Assembly: GCF_016862935.1 (NCBI RefSeq)
Contig: NZ_BONX01000004.1
Span: forward strand, 1 to 64,000
Reading direction: 5' to 3'
Length of the DNA stretch: 64,000 bases
Origin: Plantactinospora mayteni
GTDB lineage: Bacteria; Actinomycetota; Actinomycetes; Mycobacteriales; Micromonosporaceae
The translations under genes were made by a program, and so were the position numbers. The notes beneath the pieces are model-generated. The model saw only the letters and a list, made by a program, of their open reading frames with translations, had not been told where the DNA came from and searched no databases. The stretch's first letter is position 1. Each line of letters starts with the position of its first letter. This document shows, in pieces, positions 34,311-41,855 of this stretch.

Positions 34311-34691
34311 ATGCCCAAGCAGATCGTGGTGGCCGACCAGGCGGCACCGCCCGGCGGGCCGTATTCCCATGCGGTGGTCGCCGGGGAGTTCGCGTACCTC
34401 TCCGGAGCCTGCCCGGTGCGCCCGGACGGTACCTGGGTGAAGGGCGACTTCGCGGAGCAGGCCCGGGCGGCCTTCAGCAACCTGGCCAAGGTGGCCGAGG
34501 CTGCCGGCGGCGACCTCGACCGGGCGGTACGGGTCGGCGTCTACCTGCGGGACTTCGCCGACTTCCCGGCGATGAACGAGATCTACCGGGAGTTCTTCGG
34601 CACCGAGAACCTGCCGGCCCGGACCACCCTGCCGGTGGCGCTGAACGGCTTCGACATCGAGATCGACGCGGTGCTCTACCTGGGCGACTGA
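34311..34691 (+). CDS. RidA-family enamine/imine deaminase
   Basis: A 126-residue RidA/YjgF/UK114 protein that hydrolyses reactive enamines and imines such as 2-aminoacrylate to ketoacids and ammonia. The family core is clear: GPYSHAVVAGEFAYLSG (residues ~18-34), the helix AFSNLAKVAEAAGGDL, and ARTTLPVALNGFDIEIDAVLYL, which holds the substrate-binding Arg and the end-strand Glu. It is the last gene of the operon begun by the regulator at 31678. Pairing with a D-serine dehydratase-like enzyme is chemically sensible, because that enzyme's product is the classic RidA substrate. Confidence 0.92.
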   Translation: MPKQIVVADQAAPPGGPYSHAVVAGEFAYLSGACPVRPDGTWVKGDFAEQARAAFSNLAKVAEAAGGDLDRAVRVGVYLRDFADFPAMNEIYREFFGTENLPARTTLPVALNGFDIEIDAVLYLGD

Positions 34692-34839
34692 GCCGGCCCC
34701 GGCAAGGTGCCGTCCGGCCCGGCCGGACGGCCGCTCCGGCATGCCTCCGGCACGACCACAAAGGGCTTCTGAGCAGGGAAATTGTTACTTGACGGGTGAC
34801 CGGGGCGAACCCCAGCCTGGATGACATCCATATCGACCT

Positions 34840-34862
34840 AATTACGAACCTAGCTCGTTATT
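34840..34862. promoter_or_regulatory. Imperfect palindrome upstream of the ABC sugar importer
   Basis: An AT-rich imperfect dyad (AATTACGAA ... TCGTTATT) ends about 15 bp before the binding-protein start, overlapping the RBS region. It does not match the DasR consensus. A local repressor site is plausible. The rest of 34692-34839 shows only a TTGACG at about 34792. Confidence 0.4.
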
Positions 34863-34876
34863 CGAGGAGGAAGCCC

Positions 34877-36163
34877 GTGCGGAAACTCCTGGCACTTCCC
34901 GCGCTGCTGGCGTTGGCGCTCGGCGCCGGCGCCTGCGCGCCCTCCACCGACGCGCCGGCGGAGAGCAGCGACAGCCGGACCGGCACCCTGCGGGTCTGGC
35001 TCTTCGACGAGGCCAACCGGGCCGCCAAGGAGGCGGTGGTCAACGAGGCGATCGCCGAGTTCACCGCCAAGAACGCCGACGTGAAGGTCGACGTCAGCTA
35101 TCTGGCCACCGACACCCGGGCGGAGAAGTACAAGGGCGCGCTGAACGACCCGGCGAGCGCGCCGGACGTCACCGAGGTCGGCAACACCGACCTGGCCAAC
35201 TTCGTCGCCTCGAACGGAATGGCCGACGTCACCGAGGACAACAAGAAGTGGGCCGAGGCCGCCGACCTGCCGGCCGACCTGGTCCAGACGGTGACCGTGG
35301 CCGACAAGGCGTACGGGGTGCCGTGGTGGATCGGCGTCCGGGCGCTCTACTACCGCACCGACGTCTTCACCGAACTCGGGCTCACGCCCCCGACCTCGTA
35401 CGCCGAACTGGTCACCGCCGCCAAGAAGATCCGGGCCGAACGCAAGGACATGCTCGGGATCGCGGTCGGCGGGCTCTACACCTTCGGCGCGCTGCCGTTC
35501 GTCTGGGACGCCGGTGGCGACATCGCGACCAACTCGGGTGGCACGTACACCGCGGCCATCGACTCGGCCGCGTCGAAGGCGGGGATCAAGGCGTACACCG
35601 ACCTGTTCAGCCCGGAGATCTGCCCGGCGCAGCAGTGTGTCGACCTGACCGGCGGTGGCACCGTCGAGGCGTTCGCGGCCGGCCGGGCCGGGATGGGGAT
35701 CCTGGGCAACTTCAACCGCTCGGCGGTGGAGGCCGGCGCGGTGAAGGGCAAGTACGGCGTGGTGCCGCTGCCCGGTGCCAAGCCCGGCTCGATCGCGCCC
35801 GCCTTCGCCGGCGGCAGCAGCCTCGGCGTCTTCCGCTCCACCACGCACCGCAGTCTGGCCGTCGAGTTCATGCAACTGCTGGCGAGCAAGAAATACACCC
35901 TGAAGCTCTACGACGCGATGGGCTTCGTGCCGGCGATGAAGTCCGGCCGGGCCGAGGTGATCGCCAAGGAGCCGTTCCTGAAGCCGTTCGTCGAGACGAT
36001 GGAGGCCGGCACCAAGTTCGTCCCGGTCGACAAGGCGTGGACCACCATCGACGCCGAGAAGATCCTGCCGAACATGCTGCAAAAGGTGATCACCGGCAAG
36101 GCGACCGTCGACGCGGCGGCGACCGAGGCGAACACCCAGATCACCGCGGCGTTCGGAAAGTAG
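34877..36163 (+). CDS. ABC transporter sugar-binding lipoprotein
   Basis: A 428-residue extracellular solute-binding protein (family 1) for sugars or oligosaccharides. The start is taken at the GTG at 34877, with AGGAGG 6 nt upstream. Starting at 34796 would put 27 unrelated residues before the signal. The hydrophobic signal ends at a lipobox-like AGAC (Cys at about residue 21), so it is a membrane-anchored lipoprotein. Family traits are LRVWLFDEANRAAKEAVVNEAI, APDVTEVGNTDLANFVASNGMADV and YGVPWWIGVRALYYRTDVF. Two permeases follow directly. No ATPase gene is present; a shared MsiK-type ATPase elsewhere is usual in actinomycetes. Confidence 0.9.
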   Translation: MRKLLALPALLALALGAGACAPSTDAPAESSDSRTGTLRVWLFDEANRAAKEAVVNEAIAEFTAKNADVKVDVSYLATDTRAEKYKGALNDPASAPDVTEVGNTDLANFVASNGMADVTEDNKKWAEAADLPADLVQTVTVADKAYGVPWWIGVRALYYRTDVFTELGLTPPTSYAELVTAAKKIRAERKDMLGIAVGGLYTFGALPFVWDAGGDIATNSGGTYTAAIDSAASKAGIKAYTDLFSPEICPAQQCVDLTGGGTVEAFAAGRAGMGILGNFNRSAVEAGAVKGKYGVVPLPGAKPGSIAPAFAGGSSLGVFRSTTHRSLAVEFMQLLASKKYTLKLYDAMGFVPAMKSGRAEVIAKEPFLKPFVETMEAGTKFVPVDKAWTTIDAEKILPNMLQKVITGKATVDAAATEANTQITAAFGK

Positions 36164-36169
36164 TCAGCG

Positions 36170-37069
36170 GTGCCGTCGTCCGCAACGATCCGCCGGCAGC
36201 AGCGGCTGATGCCCGTGTGGCTGCTGCTGCCGGCGCTCGCCGTGCTGGTGCCGATGTTCGCGTACCCGCTCTACCAGCTCGGGCTGCTCTCCCTCTTCGA
36301 CTACGGGCAGCCGCAGGTCAGTGGTGGCGAGCCGGCCCGGTTCGTGGGGGCGGGCAACTTCTCCACCCTCTTCGCCGATCCGGCGTTCTGGACCGTACTC
36401 GGCCAGACGGTGGTCTTCGCCGCCGGGTGTGTGGTGGTCACTCTCGCCCTCGGTGCCGCGCTGGCGGTGCTGATGACCCGGATCGGCAAGCTGGCCCGGA
36501 CGATGCTGTCGTACGCCGCGCTGACCGCCTGGGCCGCACCGGCGATGACCGGCTCGGTGGTCTGGATGTTCCTCTTCGACAGCAACCTCGGGCTGGTCAA
36601 CGAGGTACTGGGGCTGGACGGCTACAACTGGCTCTACGACCGGACGGTGGCCTTCGCCCTGGTCGGTGCGGTGGTGGTCTGGCACTCGTTCCCGTTCGTG
36701 ATGATCACCCTGTACGCCGGCATCCAGGCCGTCCCGCCCTCCGTACTGGAGGCGGCGGCCCTGGACGGGGCGGGTGCGGCGACCGCGTTCCGCCGGATCA
36801 CGGTCCCGATGCTGCGACCGCTGATCGCGATCGTGGTGATCCAGTCGATCATCTGGGACTTCAAGGTGTTCACCCAGATCTACGTGATGACCCGGGGCGG
36901 CGGCATCGCCGGCCAGAACATGGTGCTCAACGTGTACGCGTACCAGAAGGCGTTCGCCTCGTCCCAGTACGGCCTGGGCTCGGCGATCGGCATCGTGATG
37001 ACCCTGATCCTGCTGGTGGTCACCCTGCTGTACCTGCGGGCGCTGCGCCGCACCGGGGAGGTGCTGTGA
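36170..37069 (+). CDS. ABC sugar transporter permease (MalF-type)
   Basis: A 299-residue inner-membrane permease with six predicted helices and the EAA loop EAAALDGAGAATAFRRITVPML at about residues 194-215, which docks to the ATPase. It begins 6 nt after the binding-protein stop with a GTG start, and its TGA lies in the GTGA at 37066-37069 that may also start the next permease frame. Together with that permease it forms the translocation channel for an amino-sugar or oligosaccharide substrate, judged from the adjacent GH20 gene. Confidence 0.9.
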   Translation: MPSSATIRRQQRLMPVWLLLPALAVLVPMFAYPLYQLGLLSLFDYGQPQVSGGEPARFVGAGNFSTLFADPAFWTVLGQTVVFAAGCVVVTLALGAALAVLMTRIGKLARTMLSYAALTAWAAPAMTGSVVWMFLFDSNLGLVNEVLGLDGYNWLYDRTVAFALVGAVVVWHSFPFVMITLYAGIQAVPPSVLEAAALDGAGAATAFRRITVPMLRPLIAIVVIQSIIWDFKVFTQIYVMTRGGGIAGQNMVLNVYAYQKAFASSQYGLGSAIGIVMTLILLVVTLLYLRALRRTGEVL

Positions 37070-37128
37070 GTGCGAGGAGTGAGACGGGTTTGCGAGCCCC
37101 GCAGTCACGAACGAAAGGCGGCACTGTA
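37066..37128. repeat. Possible dispersed-repeat insert between the two permease genes
   Basis: A 63-bp segment (first codons of the frame reading SARSETGLRAPQSRTKGG) lies between the 4-nt GTGA junction and the ATG at 37129. Its predicted residues are charged and unlike any permease N-terminus. From memory, similar short elements recur near gene starts in Micromonosporaceae genomes; I could not check this here. Confidence 0.35.
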
Positions 37129-37962
37129 ATGCGTCGCCGTGTCGCCGACACCGTGGCGATCCTGGTCGCGCTGGTCACGGTCTTCCCGATCTACTGGATG
37201 GTGCTGTCGGCGCTGAAGCCGACCGGCGAGATCCTCTCGGCCGACCCGCGACCGTGGACGCTGCACCCGACGCTCGACCACTTCCGCTCCGCGCTCGGGG
37301 TGAGCGGCTTCGGCCGGTACTTCCTGAACAGCCTGGTGGTGGCGCTGGCCGTGGTCGCGCTGAGCGCGCTGGTCGCCTTCCTGGCCGCGGTGGCGTTGAC
37401 CCGCTACCGGTTCCGGACCCGCAGCACCATCCTGGTGCTCTTCCTGATCGCCCAGATGGTGCCGGTCGAGGCGCTGAGCATCCCGCTCTTCTTCCAGATC
37501 CGCGACCTCGGCCGGACCGTGCCGGGGGTCGGGCTGAACACCCTCGGCTCGCTGGTACTGGTGCAGTTGGCGTTCAGCCTGCCGTTCGCGATCTGGATGC
37601 TGCGCGGCTTCGTCGCGGCGGTGCCGCCCGAGGTGGAGGAGGCGGCCACCATGGACGGCGCCTCCCGGTTCACCATCCTGTGGCGGATCCTCTTTCCGCT
37701 GATCGCGCCGGGTCTCGCCGCGACCAGCGTCTTCTCCTTCATCACCGCCTGGAACGACTTCCTCTTCGCCAAGACCTTCATCATCAGCGCCACGGAGAAC
37801 CAGACCCTGCCGGCCGCGCTGCTGGTCTTCTTCAAACCGGACGAGAACGACTGGGGCGGCATCATGGCCGCGTCCACCCTGATGACCGTTCCGGTACTGG
37901 TCTTCTTCGTCTTCGTCCGGCGCCGGCTGGTCTCCGGACTGGGTGGGGCGGTGAAGGACTGA
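37129..37962 (+). CDS. ABC sugar transporter permease (MalG-type)
   Basis: A 277-residue second permease with six predicted helices and an EAA loop EEAATMDGASRFTILWRILFPLI at about residues 170-192. I choose the ATG at 37129, with AAAGGCGG upstream, because the first helix (VADTVAILVALVTVFPIYWMV) begins just after it. An alternative GTG at 37066 would overlap the previous gene by 4 nt and add 21 residues of repeat-like sequence. The stop overlaps the GH20 start by 1 nt (TGATG). The pair is expected to import oligosaccharides that the GH20 enzyme then shortens. Confidence 0.9.
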   Translation: MRRRVADTVAILVALVTVFPIYWMVLSALKPTGEILSADPRPWTLHPTLDHFRSALGVSGFGRYFLNSLVVALAVVALSALVAFLAAVALTRYRFRTRSTILVLFLIAQMVPVEALSIPLFFQIRDLGRTVPGVGLNTLGSLVLVQLAFSLPFAIWMLRGFVAAVPPEVEEAATMDGASRFTILWRILFPLIAPGLAATSVFSFITAWNDFLFAKTFIISATENQTLPAALLVFFKPDENDWGGIMAASTLMTVPVLVFFVFVRRRLVSGLGGAVKD

Positions 37963-39764
37963 TGCTGCCCCGCCCCGGCACCGTCCATCGTGGATTCGGC
38001 GCCTTCGGCCTCGGCCCGGCCACGCTGCTGCGGACCGATCCGGCGTGTGCCGGGGTGGCCCGGCTGCTCCGGGAGACCCTGTCCCGCTCCACCGGCCTGC
38101 CGCTGCCGGACCCCTCCCCCGGCGAGTGCCTGCCCGACCCCGCCCTCGGCGACGGCCTGCCCGACTCCTCCCTCGGCGACGGCGCTCGCAACGGGGGTGG
38201 CGCCGTCGCCGGGGGAGGCACGATCGCACTCGCCATCGACCCGGCACTGCCCGCCGAGGGCTACCACCTGCGGGTACGCCCCGACGGCGTCACCATCACC
38301 GGCGGCGCCCCGGCCGGCGTCTTCTACGGCACCCAGAGTCTGCTCCAGTTGCTGCCGCCGGCCGTGTACCGGCGGGCCCGGGTGGCGACCGGCCCGTGGA
38401 CGGTACCGGCGGTGGAGGTCTCCGACGCGCCCCGGTTCGGCTGGCGCGGCTGCATGCTCGACGTGGCCCGGCACTTCATCCCGGTCGCCGGGGTGCTGCG
38501 CTTCGTCGACCTGCTCGCCGCGCACAAGCTGAACGTGCTGCACCTGCACCTCACCGACGACCAGGGCTGGCGGGTGCAGATCCGGCGCTACCCCCGACTG
38601 ACCGAGGTGGGCGCCTGGCGGCCCGAGTCGATGGTCGGCTCCCGCCAGCACGAGCGCTTCGACGGCCGGCCGCACGGCGGCTACTACACCCAGGACGACC
38701 TCCGGGAGATCGTCGGGTACGCGGCGGATCGGTTCGTCACCGTCGTACCCGAGATCGACCTGCCCGGGCACACCCAGGCGGCGATCGCCGCGTACCCGGA
38801 ACTCGGCAACGGCCCCGGCGAGCCGGTGGCGGTCTCGACCCGGTGGGGGATCTCCCGGCGGGTACTGAACGTCTCCGACCAGACCCTCGACGTCGTCCGG
38901 CACGTGCTGGACGAGGTGATGGAGCTGTTCCCGAGCCGGCACATCGGGATCGGCGGCGACGAGTGCGACAAGTCCGAGTGGCGGGCCAGCCCGGCCGCCC
39001 AGCGGCGCCGGCACGAGCTGGGGCTACGCGACGAGGACGAGTTGCAGAGCTGGTTCGTCCGACAGCTCCAGCGGCACCTGGCGGCGAACGGGCGGGAGCT
39101 GTTCGGCTGGGACGAGGTGCTGGAGGGCGGGCTGCCCGGCGGGGCGACGGTCGCGGCCTGGCGCGGGCCGGCGCTGGCGGTCGCGGCGGCCCGGGCCGGG
39201 CACGACGTGGTCTCCTGCTGGGACACCTCCGCCTACCTCGACTACCGGCAGTCGGACCGGCCGGACGAGCCGATCCCGGTCGGTACCGTGCTCACCGTCG
39301 CGGACGTGCGGGCCTTCGACCCGGTACCCGCCGAACTGCCGGCCGAGCTGCGGCACCGGATCGTCGGCGCGCAGTGCAACCTCTGGACCGAACACGCCGA
39401 CACCCCCCGTACCGTCGACTACCTGGCCTTTCCCCGGCTCTCCGCGTTCGCCGAGGCGGTCTGGTCGGCACCGGGCACGATGGACGGCTTCGACGAGCGG
39501 CTGCGCGAACACCTCGGCCGGCTGGACGCGCTCGGTGTCGAATACCGGCCGCCGGGCGGGCCGCTGCCCTGGCAGCGCCGGCCGGACGCGGCGGGCTGGC
39601 CACGGCAACGCGCCGACCGGGACGCCGAACTGGCCCGGCTCACCGGCAACGTACTGCGGCCCCGGGCGGCGGCCGAATCCGGTGCCGATCCCGCTCCCGC
39701 TCTGCCCGATCCCAGCCCCGGTCCGCCCGATCCCAGCCACCCGGCGGCTTCGCCGAGTTCATGA
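37962..39764 (+). CDS. GH20 beta-N-acetylhexosaminidase, apparently cytoplasmic
   Basis: A 600-residue family 20 hexosaminidase releasing terminal GlcNAc or GalNAc by substrate-assisted catalysis. An N-terminal GH20b-like domain (about 1-150) is followed by the barrel: FGWRGCMLDVARHF, HLHLTDDQGWR, VVPEIDLPGHTQAA, and the catalytic Asp-Glu pair in IGIGGDECDKSEW near residues 327-335. No signal peptide is present; the ATG overlaps the permease stop, so it is translationally coupled to the importer and likely acts on imported chito-oligosaccharides or cell-wall fragments. Residues 48-74 are a nine-residue repeat LPD(P/S)(S/A)(P/L)G(E/D)(C/G) in three copies, an unusual low-complexity insert. The C-terminal tail is Pro/Ser-rich. 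Confidence 0.92.
   Translation: MLPRPGTVHRGFGAFGLGPATLLRTDPACAGVARLLRETLSRSTGLPLPDPSPGECLPDPALGDGLPDSSLGDGARNGGGAVAGGGTIALAIDPALPAEGYHLRVRPDGVTITGGAPAGVFYGTQSLLQLLPPAVYRRARVATGPWTVPAVEVSDAPRFGWRGCMLDVARHFIPVAGVLRFVDLLAAHKLNVLHLHLTDDQGWRVQIRRYPRLTEVGAWRPESMVGSRQHERFDGRPHGGYYTQDDLREIVGYAADRFVTVVPEIDLPGHTQAAIAAYPELGNGPGEPVAVSTRWGISRRVLNVSDQTLDVVRHVLDEVMELFPSRHIGIGGDECDKSEWRASPAAQRRRHELGLRDEDELQSWFVRQLQRHLAANGRELFGWDEVLEGGLPGGATVAAWRGPALAVAAARAGHDVVSCWDTSAYLDYRQSDRPDEPIPVGTVLTVADVRAFDPVPAELPAELRHRIVGAQCNLWTEHADTPRTVDYLAFPRLSAFAEAVWSAPGTMDGFDERLREHLGRLDALGVEYRPPGGPLPWQRRPDAAGWPRQRADRDAELARLTGNVLRPRAAAESGADPAPALPDPSPGPPDPSHPAASPSS
38103..38183. repeat. 27-bp in-frame tandem repeat in the GH20 gene
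   Basis: Three consecutive 27-bp units (38103-38129, 38130-38156, 38157-38183) encode nine residues each within the N-terminal domain of the hexosaminidase. Confidence 0.85.
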
Positions 39765-39850
39765 TCCGGCCGAACCCGCGTCCGTCCTATCTGGAACAAT
39801 GCAGGCCGGATCCGGCGCCGTGCCGGACCGACTGTCCATTGGGAGTATTC

Positions 39851-40072
39851 GTGCCGGTTACCGCCAACCTCGCCAAGCTGGTCGACAAGGAATACCAGGA
39901 CAAGAGCCTGGCCGAACTCGTCGACGCCCCGGTCGCCGCGCTCGCCGGAGTCAGCGAGCGGGCCGCGACGCACCTCAAGGAGGCGCTGGGCATCAAGACC
40001 ATCGGCGACCTCGGCCGCAGCCAGTACTTCCGCACCGCCAGCGCGCTGGTCGCGCTCTCCGACGACAAGTAG
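39851..40072 (+). CDS. Small helix-hairpin-helix-like protein
   Basis: A 73-residue protein beginning at a GTG with GGGAG 6 nt upstream. The segment LAGVSERAATHLKEALGIKTIGDLGRSQYFRTASALVAL resembles a single helix-hairpin-helix motif (the GVSERAATHLKEALGI turn), as found in non-specific DNA-binding proteins. The N-terminal part, LAKLVDKEYQDKSLAELVDAPVAAL, is helical and charged. It has no signal peptide or membrane segment. It stands alone between the GH20 gene and a membrane-protein pair. I do not know a characterised homologue; a role in DNA binding or protein contact is only suggested by the motif. Confidence 0.7.
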   Translation: MPVTANLAKLVDKEYQDKSLAELVDAPVAALAGVSERAATHLKEALGIKTIGDLGRSQYFRTASALVALSDDK

Positions 40073-40186
40073 TCGGGTGACACGCCGAGTCGCCGAGGCG
40101 TAGTCGGGGGTCGGGGCGCCGGCCTACCTGCCGGCACCCCGACACGGCGCTACCACGTATCGACCGGCTGGTGGACACTGGTAGCC

Positions 40187-40726
40187 ATGTCCGACATGCC
40201 GCCCCAGCCGCCGACGGGTACGCCGTCTCCCGCCGGTTCGTCGTCTGCCGTGTCCAATCGGCCCACCCCGGGGCGGCGTTGGATCGTGGCGGCGGCCGTC
40301 GCGCTGGCGGCGATGCTCGTGGGTGCGCTCGCCACCGCCGCGACGCTGTTCGCCATGCGGGACGACCAGCCGCAGCCGCAGCACCGGTACGAGGTGAGAG
40401 TGCGGCTGGACGTTGCCGCCACCGCCGATCAGAAGGCGGTGGTGGAGTCGTCGCTGTCTACCCGGTACCCGACCGGTGCGGTCCGGACGGAGAGCCGTGA
40501 CGAGGCGTACGAGAGGTTCAAGGAACTGTTCAAGGACCAGCCGGATCTGCTGTACAGCGTGCGCCCTGATTCGCTCCCCGAATCCCTGCTGGTCGTGACC
40601 GCCGGCCGGCTGTTCGACTGTGCGGGATTGGCTGCGGTAGAGGGGATGCCCGGGGTGGACGGGATCATCGTTCGTCAGCTCCCCGCCGTGGGACGTCCTG
40701 ACGCCGTCCTCCTGAACTGCCCATAG
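40187..40726 (+). CDS. Single-pass protein with FtsX extracellular-domain-like region (copy 1)
   Basis: A 179-residue type II membrane protein. A Pro/Ser-rich cytoplasmic tail (1-31) precedes one transmembrane helix (about 32-57, WIVAAAVALAAMLVGALATA). The outer domain reads VRVRLDVAATADQKAVVESSL, SRDEAYERFKELFKDQPDLL, LPESLLVVTAG and MPGVDGIIVRQL, which is the pattern of the FtsX extracellular domain (PF18075). The four-helix permease part of FtsX is absent. Two Cys (FDCA near 144 and the penultimate Cys) are conserved in the neighbouring copy and could form a disulphide. True FtsX activates cell-wall hydrolases; this protein may be a decoy, adaptor or sensor. Function unproven. Confidence 0.75.
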   Translation: MSDMPPQPPTGTPSPAGSSSAVSNRPTPGRRWIVAAAVALAAMLVGALATAATLFAMRDDQPQPQHRYEVRVRLDVAATADQKAVVESSLSTRYPTGAVRTESRDEAYERFKELFKDQPDLLYSVRPDSLPESLLVVTAGRLFDCAGLAAVEGMPGVDGIIVRQLPAVGRPDAVLLNCP

Positions 40727-40805
40727 CCGCTGCCGGCGGAACGTCGACGAGGGCCGGCTCGCCGGATACTGCGCAGTGCCGCGGGGGTGGTGGACACTGG
40801 TAGCC

Positions 40806-41339
40806 ATGTCCGACTTGCCACCCCAGCCGCCGGCGGATACGCCGTCGCCCGCCGGTTCGTCGTCCACCGTCTCCGGCCGGCCCACCCCGGGGCGGCACTG
40901 GATCCTGGTGGCGGCCGTCGCGCTGGCGGCGATGCTCGTCGGTGCGATCGCCGCCGCCGGGTCGTTCCTGGTTCTCTCGTCGGTCCGGCAGCCGCAGGAT
41001 CGCTACGTCGTGACGGTGTTCCTGAACACCGACGTCACCGCCGGGCAGAAGGAGGCGGTGGAGTCTGCGCTGTCTGCCCGCTACCGGACTGAGAAGGTTC
41101 GGCTGGACAGCGCAGAGGAGACGTCGGAGAGGTACCGGGAGCAGTTCGAGGGCACCCTGGACACGACCGACGGAACGCCCGAGGAGGTGTCCGAGTCGTT
41201 CCGGGTCGAGACCACCGGCGAGGTATTCGACTGTGCGGTACTGGCTCCGGTAGGGCGGATGGCCGGAGTAGACCTGATTACCGTTGTCCAGCCTCCTGCT
41301 GGAGATCGTCGCTACGGGCTTCTCATGGACTGCCCGTAA
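40806..41339 (+). CDS. Single-pass protein with FtsX extracellular-domain-like region (copy 2)
   Basis: A 177-residue paralogue of the gene 80 bp upstream. The first ~55 residues (Pro/Ser tail plus transmembrane helix) are nearly identical between copies, and the shared block extends about 20 bp upstream of both ATGs. The outer domains have diverged more: VTVFLNTDVTAGQKEAVESAL, EETSERYREQFEGTL, VSESFRVETTG, then FDCA and a terminal CP as in copy 1. This is a recent tandem duplication followed by divergence of the exposed domain, which hints at different external partners. The 3' end overlaps by 28 bp the frameshifted remnant on the opposite strand. Confidence 0.75.
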   Translation: MSDLPPQPPADTPSPAGSSSTVSGRPTPGRHWILVAAVALAAMLVGAIAAAGSFLVLSSVRQPQDRYVVTVFLNTDVTAGQKEAVESALSARYRTEKVRLDSAEETSERYREQFEGTLDTTDGTPEEVSESFRVETTGEVFDCAVLAPVGRMAGVDLITVVQPPAGDRRYGLLMDCP

Positions 41340-41851
41340 CCGCGTCGGCCGGCGCGCGACTCCCCCTGGCCGGCGTACGACCGGAGCGTGACGTACTTGT
41401 CCGGCAGGCCGTCCCCGCCGACCAGCGACCGGAAGTTGCCGAAGAACAGCCGTCGATTTGCCACACCTGCTCGTGGTCGGCGAGCTGCCGGACCAGCCGT
41501 CGCTGCCGCTCGTCGAGGGCGTCGAGGGCGTCGAGGGCGGCGAACGGTACGTCGTCGCCGACCGGCCCGCCGGGAAAGGCGAGTTTCGCCGTCTCACCGA
41601 CGATGTGCAGCGCCTCGACGCCGGGGACGGCCGGAATCCGGTGCAGCAGCGCGTCCAACGCCTCGACGGTCTGGCTGGCTGGCACCGAGCTGGGCGAGCG
41701 CCTGGCCGGCGTACCCGGCCAGGTCGCCGTCGAGGAACGGAACGCGGTCGTCGCTCCGGCTCTCGCCACCGGCCCAGCCCAGCAGCTCGGCGGCGACCGC
41801 CCGATCCGACCGTGGTCCCTGTGCCCGGGCCTGCCCGGTCGGACAGCGCAT
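41312..41851 (-). pseudogene. Frameshifted remnant downstream of aceB, family unknown
   Basis: A minus-strand reading frame starts at an ATG 4 bp after the aceB stop (frame LLGWAGGESRSDDRVPFLDG ... ALAQLGAS). It shifts at a CCAG triplication near 41680, continues as QTVEALDALLHRIPAVPGVE ... HEQVWQID, shifts again near 41455, and continues as RLFFGNFRSLVGGDGLPDKY to a TAG at 41312. Removing one CCAG and restoring one base would give one protein of about 175-180 residues. The regional codon pattern supports these segments as formerly coding. I do not recognise the family. Sequencing error is an alternative. It was probably a third gene of the aceA-aceB transcript. Confidence 0.5.
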
Positions 41852-41855
41852 TCCC

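Noticed and set aside
37066-37128. True N-terminal extension of the second permease
   Set aside because: The 21 residues are charged and unlike permease N-termini, while the ATG at 37129 has its own RBS directly before the first helix.
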